This document shows, piece after piece, positions 41,430 to 49,535 of a stretch of DNA of 64,000 nucleotides. The DNA lies in assembly GCA_020403045.1 (NCBI GenBank), contig JADBYK010000038.1, positions 1 to 64,000 of the forward strand, written 5' to 3'. This stretch comes from Cytophagales bacterium. GTDB lineage: Bacteria > Bacteroidota > Bacteroidia > Cytophagales > Cyclobacteriaceae. The notes below the pieces were generated by a model. It was given only the letters and a program-made list of their open reading frames with translations. It was not told where the DNA came from and did no database searches. Position numbers and translations under genes: made by a program. Each line of letters opens with the position of its first letter. The first letter of the stretch is position 1.

Positions 41430-43829
41430 ATGAACCGTACCATTCGCAAAGTCGCAGTTTTAGGATCAGGAATTATGGGCTCACGCATTGCGTGCCACTT
41501 CGCCAATATTGGTTGTGAAGTGCTGTTGCTGGATATCGCCCCCAAAGAACTAACTGATGAAGAGAAAAAGAAAAGCTTAACGCTAGATCATCCCGCTGTG
41601 AAGAACAGAATTGTGAATGCGGCTTTCGATGCTACCCTTAAGGCAAATCCCGCTTCACTCTTTAATAGGAAGTTCGCTTCGCGCATCAAGTTGGGCAATT
41701 TTAAAGATGACATGTCCAAAATCAAAAATGTTGATTGGACGATCGAGGTCGTTGTCGAGAACCTGGACATTAAAAAGAAAGTTTATGAAGAGGTTGAGAA
41801 GTACAGAACACCCGGAACGTTAATTACTTCCAATACTTCGGGCATCCCAATTCATCTCATGGGCGAAGGACGTAGCGAAGATTTTCAAAAACACTTTGCC
41901 GGCACACACTTTTTTAACCCTCCCCGCTACTTAAAATTATTGGAGATCATCCCAACAGGGAAGACTGATCCGGCCGTTACGAAATTCCTGATGCATTATG
42001 GCGATCTTTTCCTAGGAAAGACGACAGTATTGTGCAAAGACACGCCTGCTTTCATTGGAAACAGGGTGGGAATTTTTGGGTTGCTGAAAGTAATTGACTC
42101 GATGCGCAAGTTTGACTTGAATGTGGACGAAGTAGATAAGTTAACAGGGCCGGTCATCGGCAGACCAAAGTCTGCCACATTCCGCACTTCGGATGTAGTG
42201 GGTTTAGATACCTTGGTGAAAGTTTCCAATAATCTCTATGCCGGATTAGTAAATGACGAAGGCAGAGAAATGTTTAAACTTCCTGAAGTGGTTACGAAGC
42301 TCGAGCAGAACAAATGGTTGGGAGATAAAACGGGGCAGGGCTTTTACAAGAAATCAAAGAATGCCAAAGGTGAAACAGAAATCTTAACTCTGGATTTAAA
42401 GACATTAGAATACAAGCCAAAGGCAAAAGCAAAATTTGCAACACTGGAAACAACAAAGACGATTGACAACTTAAAAGATCGCTTCAAAGTGTTGCTAGCC
42501 GGAAAAGACAAGGCTGGTGATTTCTATCGCGATTGTTTTTACGGATTGTTCCAATACGTAACCAACCGCATTCCTGAAATCAGTGACGAACTTTTCCGTA
42601 TAGATGATGCGGTAAGTGGCGGTTTTGGTTGGGATCTCGGGCCGTTCGAAACATGGGATGCAGTAGGTGTTGAAAAATCAATTCCGCTCATGGAGGCAGC
42701 CGGCTACAAACCTGCGCAATGGGTGTATGACATGATTGCTTCAGGAAACAAAACCTTCTACAAAGCAGATGGTGGCCAGAAGAAGTACTATGACATTCCT
42801 ACCAAGACATATAAATCAATTTCTGGAAGAGAGAATTTTATCATTCTAGAAAACAAGAGTGAAAACATCGTTTGGAAAAATGCCGATTCAAAAATTATTG
42901 ATTTGGGTGATGGCGTGCTAAACTTCGGCTGGCATAGCAAGAGCTTCACATTAGGCAGTGCGGTCATCGAGGGAATGAACAAAGCCATCGATATGGCGGA
43001 GAAAGATTACAAAGGTCTGGTGATAGGCCACCAAGGTGCAGACTTTTCGCTGGGAGCTAATTTAGGCTTGGTGTTTATGTATGCCATCGAGCAAGATTAT
43101 GATGAGATCGATTTCATGATCAAGGCTTTCCAACAATCAGTGATGCGCATTCGTTACTCAGGTGTACCAGTTGCAGTTTGTCCGCAGGGCAGAACGCTAG
43201 GAGGCGGTTGTGAAATGACCATGCATGCAGACATCGCCCAGGCAGCAGCTGAAACTTATATTGGATTAGTAGAAGTGGGTGTTGGACTAATCCCCGGTGG
43301 AGGCGGAACCAAAGAATTCACCAAACGGGTGAGTGATGCGATGGAAGAAGGGGATGTGGAATTGAATGCACTTCAAAATGCGTTTATGACCATTGCAACG
43401 GCAAAAGTTGCTACCTCAGCAGAGGAAGCGCGTGAGTTTGGCATCTTGAAAAAGATTGATCGCGTGTCGATGAATAAAGACAGACAGATTGCCGATGCTA
43501 AGCAAGCCGTTCTTGATCTGGTGGAAGCAGGCTATACCATGCAACCGCAAGCAAAAAATATTAAAGTGCAAGGTCGAACCGGTCAAGCTTTGTTCTTAGC
43601 AGGCTTGCAAGGAATGAAAATGGGCAAGTACATTTCAGAGCATGATGCCAAAGTTGCCAGGTGGATCTCTAACATTATGTGCGGAGGCGATTTAACATCT
43701 CCGCAAGAAGTGAGCGAGCAATACTTACTTGATCTGGAGAGAGAAGCATTCTTGTCATTAACAGGTGAGAAGAAAACATTGGAAAGAATTCAGGCAATAT
43801 TAACGGGAGGGAAACCATTGAGAAATTAG
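41430..43829 (+). CDS. Bifunctional 3-hydroxyacyl-CoA dehydrogenase / enoyl-CoA hydratase (FadB/FadN-type)
   Basis: A 799-residue fatty-acid beta-oxidation enzyme. Order: NAD-binding 3-hydroxyacyl-CoA dehydrogenase domain (VAVLGSGIMGSRIACHF, residues 8-24), the dehydrogenase C-terminal domains including THFFNPPRYLKLLEIIP and GFIGNR-like AFIGNRVGIF, then a crotonase (enoyl-CoA hydratase) domain in the last 40% (GGGCEMTMHADIAQAAAETY, PGGGGTKEF). The dehydrogenase-first order is that of FadN, not of E. coli FadB. It catalyses hydration of 2-enoyl-CoA and NAD-dependent oxidation of the 3-hydroxyacyl-CoA. The ATG at 41430 follows AAGAG. Confidence 0.95.
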   Translation: MNRTIRKVAVLGSGIMGSRIACHFANIGCEVLLLDIAPKELTDEEKKKSLTLDHPAVKNRIVNAAFDATLKANPASLFNRKFASRIKLGNFKDDMSKIKNVDWTIEVVVENLDIKKKVYEEVEKYRTPGTLITSNTSGIPIHLMGEGRSEDFQKHFAGTHFFNPPRYLKLLEIIPTGKTDPAVTKFLMHYGDLFLGKTTVLCKDTPAFIGNRVGIFGLLKVIDSMRKFDLNVDEVDKLTGPVIGRPKSATFRTSDVVGLDTLVKVSNNLYAGLVNDEGREMFKLPEVVTKLEQNKWLGDKTGQGFYKKSKNAKGETEILTLDLKTLEYKPKAKAKFATLETTKTIDNLKDRFKVLLAGKDKAGDFYRDCFYGLFQYVTNRIPEISDELFRIDDAVSGGFGWDLGPFETWDAVGVEKSIPLMEAAGYKPAQWVYDMIASGNKTFYKADGGQKKYYDIPTKTYKSISGRENFIILENKSENIVWKNADSKIIDLGDGVLNFGWHSKSFTLGSAVIEGMNKAIDMAEKDYKGLVIGHQGADFSLGANLGLVFMYAIEQDYDEIDFMIKAFQQSVMRIRYSGVPVAVCPQGRTLGGGCEMTMHADIAQAAAETYIGLVEVGVGLIPGGGGTKEFTKRVSDAMEEGDVELNALQNAFMTIATAKVATSAEEAREFGILKKIDRVSMNKDRQIADAKQAVLDLVEAGYTMQPQAKNIKVQGRTGQALFLAGLQGMKMGKYISEHDAKVARWISNIMCGGDLTSPQEVSEQYLLDLEREAFLSLTGEKKTLERIQAILTGGKPLRN

Positions 43830-43840
43830 TATTTAGTAGA

Positions 43841-43944
43841 GAGTATTGAGTCTTGAGATTCTGTGCTCTCCAACTAGGTAACATCAAAAAACATTAGTTA
43901 AGAATAGAACTTAAAGTGATCTCATTACTCACGACTCAATACTC
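43841..43944. repeat. Inverted repeat with GAGT-type words in the fadB-fadA spacer
   Basis: Arms 43841-43857 and 43928-43944 are complementary over 17 positions with one mismatch, separated by 70 nt. The right arm ends 6 nt before the thiolase ATG. The arms consist of GAGTATTGAGT/CTTGAG words similar to those in the next two spacers. Confidence 0.65.
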
Positions 43945-43950
43945 AAATCT

Positions 43951-45129
43951 ATGACAGACGCATACATCGTAGCCGGATTCCGCACAGCGGTAGGCAAAGC
44001 AAAAAAAGGAGGCTTTCGATTTGTAAGACCTGATGATCTTGCCTCGGATGTGATTAAACACTTGGTGAAATCAATCCCCGGCTTAGAAAACAAAATGGTC
44101 GATGATCTCATTGTTGGCAATGCGGTTCCCGAAGCGGAGCAAGGTATGCAAATGGGTCGCATCATTTCACTGCTTGCGCTTGGTCTTGATACACCAGGCA
44201 TGGTGATCAATCGCTATTGCGGATCAGGAGTGGAGGCTATCGCTATTGCGAGTCATCGCATCCAAGCGGGACAAGCCGATGTAATTATTGCCGGTGGAAC
44301 AGAGTCCATGTCTTTAGTTCCGGTGATGGGTTTTAAGACTGCCTTGAATTATGCGATCGCCAAGGACAACCCGACCTATTATACAAGCATGGGGTTGACA
44401 GCCGAAGAAGTATCGAAGCAATTTAACATTACTCGAGAAGAGCAAGATCAATTTTCAGTCGAGTCGCATGTGAAAGCGGCAGCAGCGTGGAAAGAAGGAA
44501 AATTTACAAACGAGATTGTGCCTATCACGGTAAAGGAAGTATTTGTGGATGAGAACATGAAAAAGCAAACTCGCGAATACGTAGTCAACAAAGATGAAGG
44601 TATTCGTGCGGACACCACTTTCGAAGGACTTTCAAAATTGAAACCGGTATTTGCGGTGGGCGGTTCTGTTACCGCTGGAAATTCATCTCAAACTTCAGAT
44701 GGCGCAGCCTTTGTGGCTGTGATGAGTGAGAAGATGGTGAAGCAACTGAATCTAAAACCCATCGCTCGCATGGTGAGTTATGCTACGGCAGGTGTTGATC
44801 CACGAATCATGGGTATTGGTCCTGTGGCCGCTATTCCTAAAGCACTCAAAATAGCCGGATTGAAATTACAAGACATCGATTTGATTGAGTTGAACGAAGC
44901 CTTTGCCGCACAATCATTGGCAGTGGCAAAAGAACTGGGCATCGATAGATCTAAATTAAATGTAAACGGAGGCGCCATTGCAGTAGGTCATCCGCTCGGG
45001 TCATCAGGCGCACGCTTATCAGTTCAATTGTTCAACGAACTCCGCAGACAAAATAAAAAATATGGAATGGTGACTGCCTGCGTAGGTGGAGGACAAGGAG
45101 TGGCAGGGATTTATGAACTTTTGAATTAG
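43951..45129 (+). CDS. Acetyl-CoA C-acyltransferase (thiolase, FadA/FadI-type)
   Basis: A 392-residue thiolase giving the last step of beta-oxidation, CoA-dependent cleavage of 3-ketoacyl-CoA. The acylated Cys90 is in NRYCGSGVEA, His347 in AIAVGHPLGSSGAR and Cys377 in TACVGGGQG; length and motifs are standard. The gene follows the FadB-type gene by 121 nt of repeat-containing spacer and precedes the four-helix-bundle gene. Confidence 0.95.
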   Translation: MTDAYIVAGFRTAVGKAKKGGFRFVRPDDLASDVIKHLVKSIPGLENKMVDDLIVGNAVPEAEQGMQMGRIISLLALGLDTPGMVINRYCGSGVEAIAIASHRIQAGQADVIIAGGTESMSLVPVMGFKTALNYAIAKDNPTYYTSMGLTAEEVSKQFNITREEQDQFSVESHVKAAAAWKEGKFTNEIVPITVKEVFVDENMKKQTREYVVNKDEGIRADTTFEGLSKLKPVFAVGGSVTAGNSSQTSDGAAFVAVMSEKMVKQLNLKPIARMVSYATAGVDPRIMGIGPVAAIPKALKIAGLKLQDIDLIELNEAFAAQSLAVAKELGIDRSKLNVNGGAIAVGHPLGSSGARLSVQLFNELRRQNKKYGMVTACVGGGQGVAGIYELLN

Positions 45130-45143
45130 ATAAGTAGTGAGAT

Positions 45144-45524
45144 ATGAGATTTGAGATATGCATAACCTCAAAGAGTTGAAGATTTGGCATAAAGCGATTG
45201 AACTTTCAACAGAAGTGTATCGCTTGACTGCCGATTTTCCGAAGGAAGAAAAGTATGGACTCACATCTCAAATTAGGCGAGCTGCCGTTTCAGTTCCTTC
45301 TAATATCGCAGAGGGAGCCGGGAGAAATTCTGATAAGGAGTTTATCCATTTCTTGGGAATTTCAAACGGCTCTTCCTATGAACTACAAACACAACTTATA
45401 ATCTCTAAAAACTTAAGTTTGATTGGTAACGGTGTTGATCTGATACTCGATCAAATCGACCAAATACGAAAGATGAACTATTCACTTCAAGCAAAACTTT
45501 CAAAGGACTAATCTCAAATCTTAT
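45144..45524. repeat. Inverted-repeat frame around the four-helix-bundle gene
   Basis: Arms ATGAGATTTGAGAT (45144-45157) and ATCTCAAATCTTAT (45511-45524) are complementary at 13 of 14 positions. The left arm ends at the gene's own ATG; the right arm begins in its stop codon and covers the AT of the next gene's ATG. No target duplication is visible. Confidence 0.6.
45158..45511 (+). CDS. Four-helix-bundle protein (23S rRNA intervening-sequence family)
   Basis: A 117-residue all-helical protein of the TIGR02436/S23 family. The signature LKIWHKAIELSTEVYRLTAD (7-26), GLTSQIRRAAVSVPSNIAEGAGR (35-57) and the C-terminal YELQTQL segment are intact. Members were first described inside intervening sequences of 23S rRNA genes, but in Bacteroidota they occur in many copies at unrelated loci. 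Here the gene interrupts a beta-oxidation operon and is framed by a 14-nt inverted repeat, so it looks inserted. The function is unknown; the protein forms a homopentameric basic bundle in one studied case. Confidence 0.9.
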   Translation: MHNLKELKIWHKAIELSTEVYRLTADFPKEEKYGLTSQIRRAAVSVPSNIAEGAGRNSDKEFIHFLGISNGSSYELQTQLIISKNLSLIGNGVDLILDQIDQIRKMNYSLQAKLSKD

Positions 45525-47322
45525 GACAACAATAGAAACAAAAAAAGCAATTAAAGGAGGAGAGTTCCTCATCCGCGAAACACAGGCACATGAAATTTTC
45601 ATTCCTGAAGAATTTACAGAAGAACAAAAGATGATTGCACAAACGTGTAAGGATTTTTTGAAGCAAGAGGTATATCCTCACTTGGATCTGATCGACTCGC
45701 AGAAAGACCCGAAGTTGATGCCATCCTTGTTGGATAAGGCGGGAGCATTGGGTTTACTAGGTACTTCTGTTCCGCAAGAGCTCGGTGGTTTCGGCATGGA
45801 TTTTAACACGACCATGCTGGTAGCCGAAGCAGTTGGTGGAGGGTATTCTTTTGCTGTTGCCATCTCTGCTCACACCGGTATTGGCACACTTCCGATTTTG
45901 TATTATGGAAATGACGCCCAAAAGAAAAAGTACATTCCTAAGCTGGCATCGGGAGAGTGGAAGGCGAGCTACTGTTTGACAGAACCTGATTCCGGTTCTG
46001 ATGCGAACAGCGGAAAGACCAAAGCAAAATTGACGGCTGATGGAAAGCACTATCTTATCACCGGTCAGAAGATGTGGATCACTAACGGTGGCTTTGCAGA
46101 TGTTTTTATTGTGTTTGCAAAAATCGACAACGACAAAAACCTTACGGCTTTTATCGTAGAGAAAGGCTTTGGTGGCATCACCATGAATGAAGAAGAAAAG
46201 AAAATGGGTATCAAAGGATCTTCCACCCGCCAGATTTTCTTTAACGATTGCAAAGTGCCGGTAGAAAATTTATTGAGCGAGCGCGAAAACGGTTTTAAGA
46301 TCGCGGTGAACATTTTAAACATTGGCCGCATTAAACTAGGCGTGGGTGCGTTGGGTGGATCGAAAGGTACCATCAGCCAGGCGATCAAGTATTCCAATGA
46401 GCGCAAGCAATTTGGTGTGGCTATTTCCACCTTCGGAGCGATTAAGCATAAGATTGCAGAAGTGGTAACAAAAATTTTCGCGTCAGAGTCAGCGCACTAT
46501 CGCGCTTCTCAGAACATCGATGATGCCTACAATGCGTTTGTCGCGGGGGGTATGGATTCAGGCCAGGCGAGATTAAAAGCATTGGAAGAATTTGCCATCG
46601 AGTGTGCTATATTGAAAGTACACGGCAGTGAAGTGTTAGATTTTTCAGTGGATGAAGGCGTGCAGATTTACGGAGGTATGGGCTTCTCCGCAGAAGGTCC
46701 TATGGATCGAGCGTATCGCGATGCGCGCATCAACCGCATCTTTGAAGGAACCAACGAAATCAACCGACTGCTTACTATCGACATGCTTTTGAAGCGTGCG
46801 ATGAAGGGCACATTGGATTTGATGACTCCCGCGATGGCTGTGCAAAAAGAATTGACTTCCATTCCTGATTTTGGCGCCAGTGATGACACTGCCCTATTTG
46901 CGAAAGAGAAAAAGGCACTGGCGAATTTGAAGAAAGCGGGTTTGATGGTTTCAGGTGCCGCCATTCAAAAGTTTATGATGAAGCTATCTGAAGAGCAGGA
47001 GATATTGATGAATCTTGCAGATATGCTCATTGAGGGCTATGTGGCCGAGTCGGTGATTTTGCGTGTAGAAAAATTAGTTGGCGTGCGCGGAGAGAAAGCG
47101 TGCGAAGTGGAAATTGCGATGGCAATGATTTACCTACACTACGCTATTGAAAAAGCAGCAGGAGCTGGCAAGCAGGCCATCTATGGATTTGCCGAAGGAG
47201 ACGAACTACGTTTTATGATGCTCGGCCTCAAGCGCTTCACGAAAATTGATGCATACAATTTAAAAGAAGCCAGACGCAAAGTAGCGAACCATGCAATTGG
47301 TAAAGGAGAATATCCTTTCTAG
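45523..47322 (+). CDS. Acyl-CoA dehydrogenase
   Basis: A 599-residue FAD enzyme that oxidises acyl-CoA to 2-enoyl-CoA, the first step of beta-oxidation. The N-terminal helical domain, the FAD/substrate signature AVAISAHTGIGTLPILYYG (about 108-126), ASYCLTEPDSGSDANSGKT and the C-terminal YGGMGFSAEGPMDRAYRDAR ... FEGTNEINRLL are intact, with the catalytic Glu expected in the last segment. It is longer than the roughly 380-residue mammalian type because of a C-terminal extension (about 430-599), as in many bacterial homologues that pair with FadN/FadA. The start ATG overlaps the inverted-repeat arm. Confidence 0.95.
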   Translation: MTTIETKKAIKGGEFLIRETQAHEIFIPEEFTEEQKMIAQTCKDFLKQEVYPHLDLIDSQKDPKLMPSLLDKAGALGLLGTSVPQELGGFGMDFNTTMLVAEAVGGGYSFAVAISAHTGIGTLPILYYGNDAQKKKYIPKLASGEWKASYCLTEPDSGSDANSGKTKAKLTADGKHYLITGQKMWITNGGFADVFIVFAKIDNDKNLTAFIVEKGFGGITMNEEEKKMGIKGSSTRQIFFNDCKVPVENLLSERENGFKIAVNILNIGRIKLGVGALGGSKGTISQAIKYSNERKQFGVAISTFGAIKHKIAEVVTKIFASESAHYRASQNIDDAYNAFVAGGMDSGQARLKALEEFAIECAILKVHGSEVLDFSVDEGVQIYGGMGFSAEGPMDRAYRDARINRIFEGTNEINRLLTIDMLLKRAMKGTLDLMTPAMAVQKELTSIPDFGASDDTALFAKEKKALANLKKAGLMVSGAAIQKFMMKLSEEQEILMNLADMLIEGYVAESVILRVEKLVGVRGEKACEVEIAMAMIYLHYAIEKAAGAGKQAIYGFAEGDELRFMMLGLKRFTKIDAYNLKEARRKVANHAIGKGEYPF

Positions 47323-47350
47323 ACGTTAGACATAAGTAGTAAGACGTAAG

Positions 47351-47381
47351 AAAGCCCGGGAGAAATTCCGGGCTTTTGTTT
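47351..47381. terminator. Terminator of the beta-oxidation operon
   Basis: Stem AAAGCCCGG/CCGGGCTTT (47351-47359 with 47368-47376), 8-nt loop, then TTTGTTTTTG on plus. The A residues on the left make it usable for the convergent hydrolase gene as well. Confidence 0.85.
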
Positions 47382-47419
47382 TTGTGGATGCTCACACTAT
47401 TTATTTGCATGGGATACCT

Positions 47420-48268
47420 CTACTTCAGCCCATCCAAAAACGCATATACCTTATCAAAATGATTAAGTGGTTCGATATGCGTGCCCTTCACTACGATATG
47501 TTCATATCGGTGTGTAAAGTTTTTTTGTTTCAACCGTTCCACCAATTGCTCGGACATTTCTTTAGCCGGCCATTGTTCATCTTGCTCAGCAGAAAGAATA
47601 AAGATTGGTCCATTGATTTTCTCTACTTCAATTTCAGCTTTCGTAACGGCTTCCGTGTTTTCCAACATCATTGAAAAAGCACCAAGCAAATCTCCTTTCA
47701 ACGCGGGCCATAAAGTTTTGAATGGAGCCGGTACATACGTTACTTCTCGTTCATTGTGCATCCACGAAGAGGTATTGGCTGAAATGGTAATGGCGGGAAA
47801 ACTGATATGTGAAGTAGAAAGCGCAATCACGCCTTTGAAACATGAATAGCGACTGGCCAGATTCAGTACTAACTCACCTCCCTTGGACGCGCCCATCAAG
47901 ATAATACGGGCAGTGTCTATTTGCGGTATTCGTTTGGCGATGCTAAGAATCGTATCAGTAATGGCGTTGAGCGAAATGCGGTCGAGTGAACCGGGTGAAT
48001 TCTCGGTTTTAAAATAGCCAATGGCCAACACGGCAAAGCCATGCGCCAATATTGAATCGCGTTTGTTTTTCAAATAATTTCGCTCCCAGTCATTCCCTCC
48101 GGAGCCGCCTCCAAAAGCAACGATCAACGGTTGCTTCGCGCCATCACTCAAGTATAAATGCGTATCCATTTTTCCATGATTATCGGATAGCGAAGGCGTA
48201 CGCCAACCCACATAAAAAAAGATGACGGCCAAAAAGAACACACCAATCCCAGCAATTTTCATTTTCAT
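47420..48268 (-). CDS. BAAT/acyl-CoA thioester hydrolase C-terminal-like hydrolase, membrane-anchored
   Basis: A 282-residue alpha/beta hydrolase with an N-terminal membrane helix (about 4-20). The oxyanion region is VAFGGGSGGNDWERNY, the nucleophile elbow is MGASKGGELVL (Ser around residue 127), a later acid is in ILSAEQDEQWPA, and the catalytic His is in VKGTHIEPLNH. These match the BAAT (bile-acid CoA:amino acid N-acyltransferase) C-terminal group. It may act on acyl esters; it lies next to the beta-oxidation operon but on the opposite strand. It is downstream of the HTH membrane protein by 45 nt. Confidence 0.82.
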   Translation of the reverse strand: MKMKIAGIGVFFLAVIFFYVGWRTPSLSDNHGKMDTHLYLSDGAKQPLIVAFGGGSGGNDWERNYLKNKRDSILAHGFAVLAIGYFKTENSPGSLDRISLNAITDTILSIAKRIPQIDTARIILMGASKGGELVLNLASRYSCFKGVIALSTSHISFPAITISANTSSWMHNEREVTYVPAPFKTLWPALKGDLLGAFSMMLENTEAVTKAEIEVEKINGPIFILSAEQDEQWPAKEMSEQLVERLKQKNFTHRYEHIVVKGTHIEPLNHFDKVYAFLDGLK

Positions 48269-48313
48269 AAAAAAGAAATTAGTTTTTAGAATAGTATGAT
48301 TGAAAGGACTCGA

Positions 48314-49135
48314 CTAAACAGCAGTCGTCTCTATTGGTTTGGACAGATATTCGTACCCACGATAGAGCACCAGTATTTCGATCACCACAGCAGGTATCAA
48401 TACCACGTAACTGATGAAGAACAACACCACGGTAATGAGCATACAACCCATCACAATTTCCAATACGCCCGCAATGCGCGAAAGTTCGCCCATGCCATCT
48501 TGCAGTTGAAGGAGAGCTACCCCGAACACAATACCCACTGCACCCATCATTACAGCGATTGCAGCGTAAAAAATCCAAACACGCTCAACGTTTTCAACAG
48601 ACAGCGAACTGATATCTAAAACACCCTTACAGACAGTCACAACAACAAGTAGATAGGCGGCCACCTTCAACAACGAATTTTCAAATACCGTGCTTAAGGC
48701 AATAAATCCTCGCGCGAACAGTGCAAACGAAACCACCATCATCACCGTAAGGCCGGTGTAGATGGCATTCATCCGAAATCCCCAGTCGCGGCCGTCCGTG
48801 AACCATGCAATGTCCATCGTGCCGAGAATAATTTCAGAAATCAGATAAACTGCTCCCGCCAACACGGCTATCAAGAGCGAGTTTCGGTGGGTGGTAGGTA
48901 AAGTGCTTTTTTGTGTTTCCATCACTTGATTTTGTTTGGTTGAAAATGACTCATAACTCTCTCCAAGTGCTTCCAATAAAATTTTTACAGTAATAATCCG
49001 GGGCAATACCTCGCCCGCCTCGATGCGCTGAATGGTGCGCACGCTCACGTGGCTTTTTTCCACCAACTCTTCCTGAGTAAGGTTTTTTTCTTTGCGTAAA
49101 GTGGTCAATCGCCTGCCTAATTCCGGTTGTTGCAT
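48314..49135 (-). CDS. XRE-family HTH membrane protein
   Basis: A 273-residue protein with an N-terminal Cro/C1-type HTH (about 7-62; RRLTTLRKEKNLTQEELVEK, then SVRTIQRIEAGEVLPR) and about six membrane helices in the rest (from about 83 to 262). A DNA-binding domain joined to a membrane domain suggests a membrane-tethered sensor-regulator; the ligand is unknown. It is upstream of and co-oriented with the alpha/beta hydrolase, which may be its target. The promoter region lies in 49136-49535. Confidence 0.82.
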   Translation of the reverse strand: MQQPELGRRLTTLRKEKNLTQEELVEKSHVSVRTIQRIEAGEVLPRIITVKILLEALGESYESFSTKQNQVMETQKSTLPTTHRNSLLIAVLAGAVYLISEIILGTMDIAWFTDGRDWGFRMNAIYTGLTVMMVVSFALFARGFIALSTVFENSLLKVAAYLLVVVTVCKGVLDISSLSVENVERVWIFYAAIAVMMGAVGIVFGVALLQLQDGMGELSRIAGVLEIVMGCMLITVVLFFISYVVLIPAVVIEILVLYRGYEYLSKPIETTAV

Positions 49136-49281
49136 AACAATTTTTTAGAAGCACAATGTTACGCGTTTAACGGGCATGGAGGAATCAGCAGATGCCATTT
49201 TTACCCGTCAATTACCCGTCATTTGATGGAAATGGCACGACAATGCATTGTTTCGGGTAGATTGGAAGGGGAGCTGAGATT

Positions 49282-49325
49282 TTTTGGGCGAGCCTCCACG
49301 AGCGAAGTTTGCTGTCAAGGTATCA
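49282..49325 (+). repeat. Possible partial copy of the REP-like element found at 53525
   Basis: The segment beginning TTTTTGGGCGAGCCTCC (49282) and ending near GTCAAGGTAT resembles the start of the 53525 element (TTTGGGCGTGCCCCC...GGCAAGGTGTAT). About two-thirds of positions agree by eye. The rest of 49136-49478 shows no gene I would support. Confidence 0.4.
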
Positions 49326-49478
49326 ATAGGTATGCAATTGCTAATGCACAAGTTTTCGCAGAAAAAAGGAGTGTGGCCATACCGCGCAAACTGTTCTGGG
49401 AAAAGCCAGAAGACATGCTGAGGTTTTTGTTTAACTCTGGTTGATATTGTATTTCTTTAAGAGCAAACACACATGTTC

Positions 49479-49511
49479 AAAAAAATAATCCCAGCGCAAA
49501 TGCACCGGGAT
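49479..49511 (-). terminator. Rho-independent terminator of the VWA gene
   Basis: On minus, a 10-bp stem containing two G-T wobbles (arms 49502-49511 and 49488-49497, 4-nt loop) is followed by TTATTTTTTT, 24 nt after the VWA stop. Confidence 0.8.
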
Positions 49512-49535
49512 CATTCTCTCCCACCAATTCAAACC

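Noticed and set aside
49127-49444. 105-codon plus-strand frame between the HTH gene and the VWA gene
   Set aside because: No recognisable domain; it overlaps the start of the HTH gene and the partial REP-like sequence, and translates repeat DNA.
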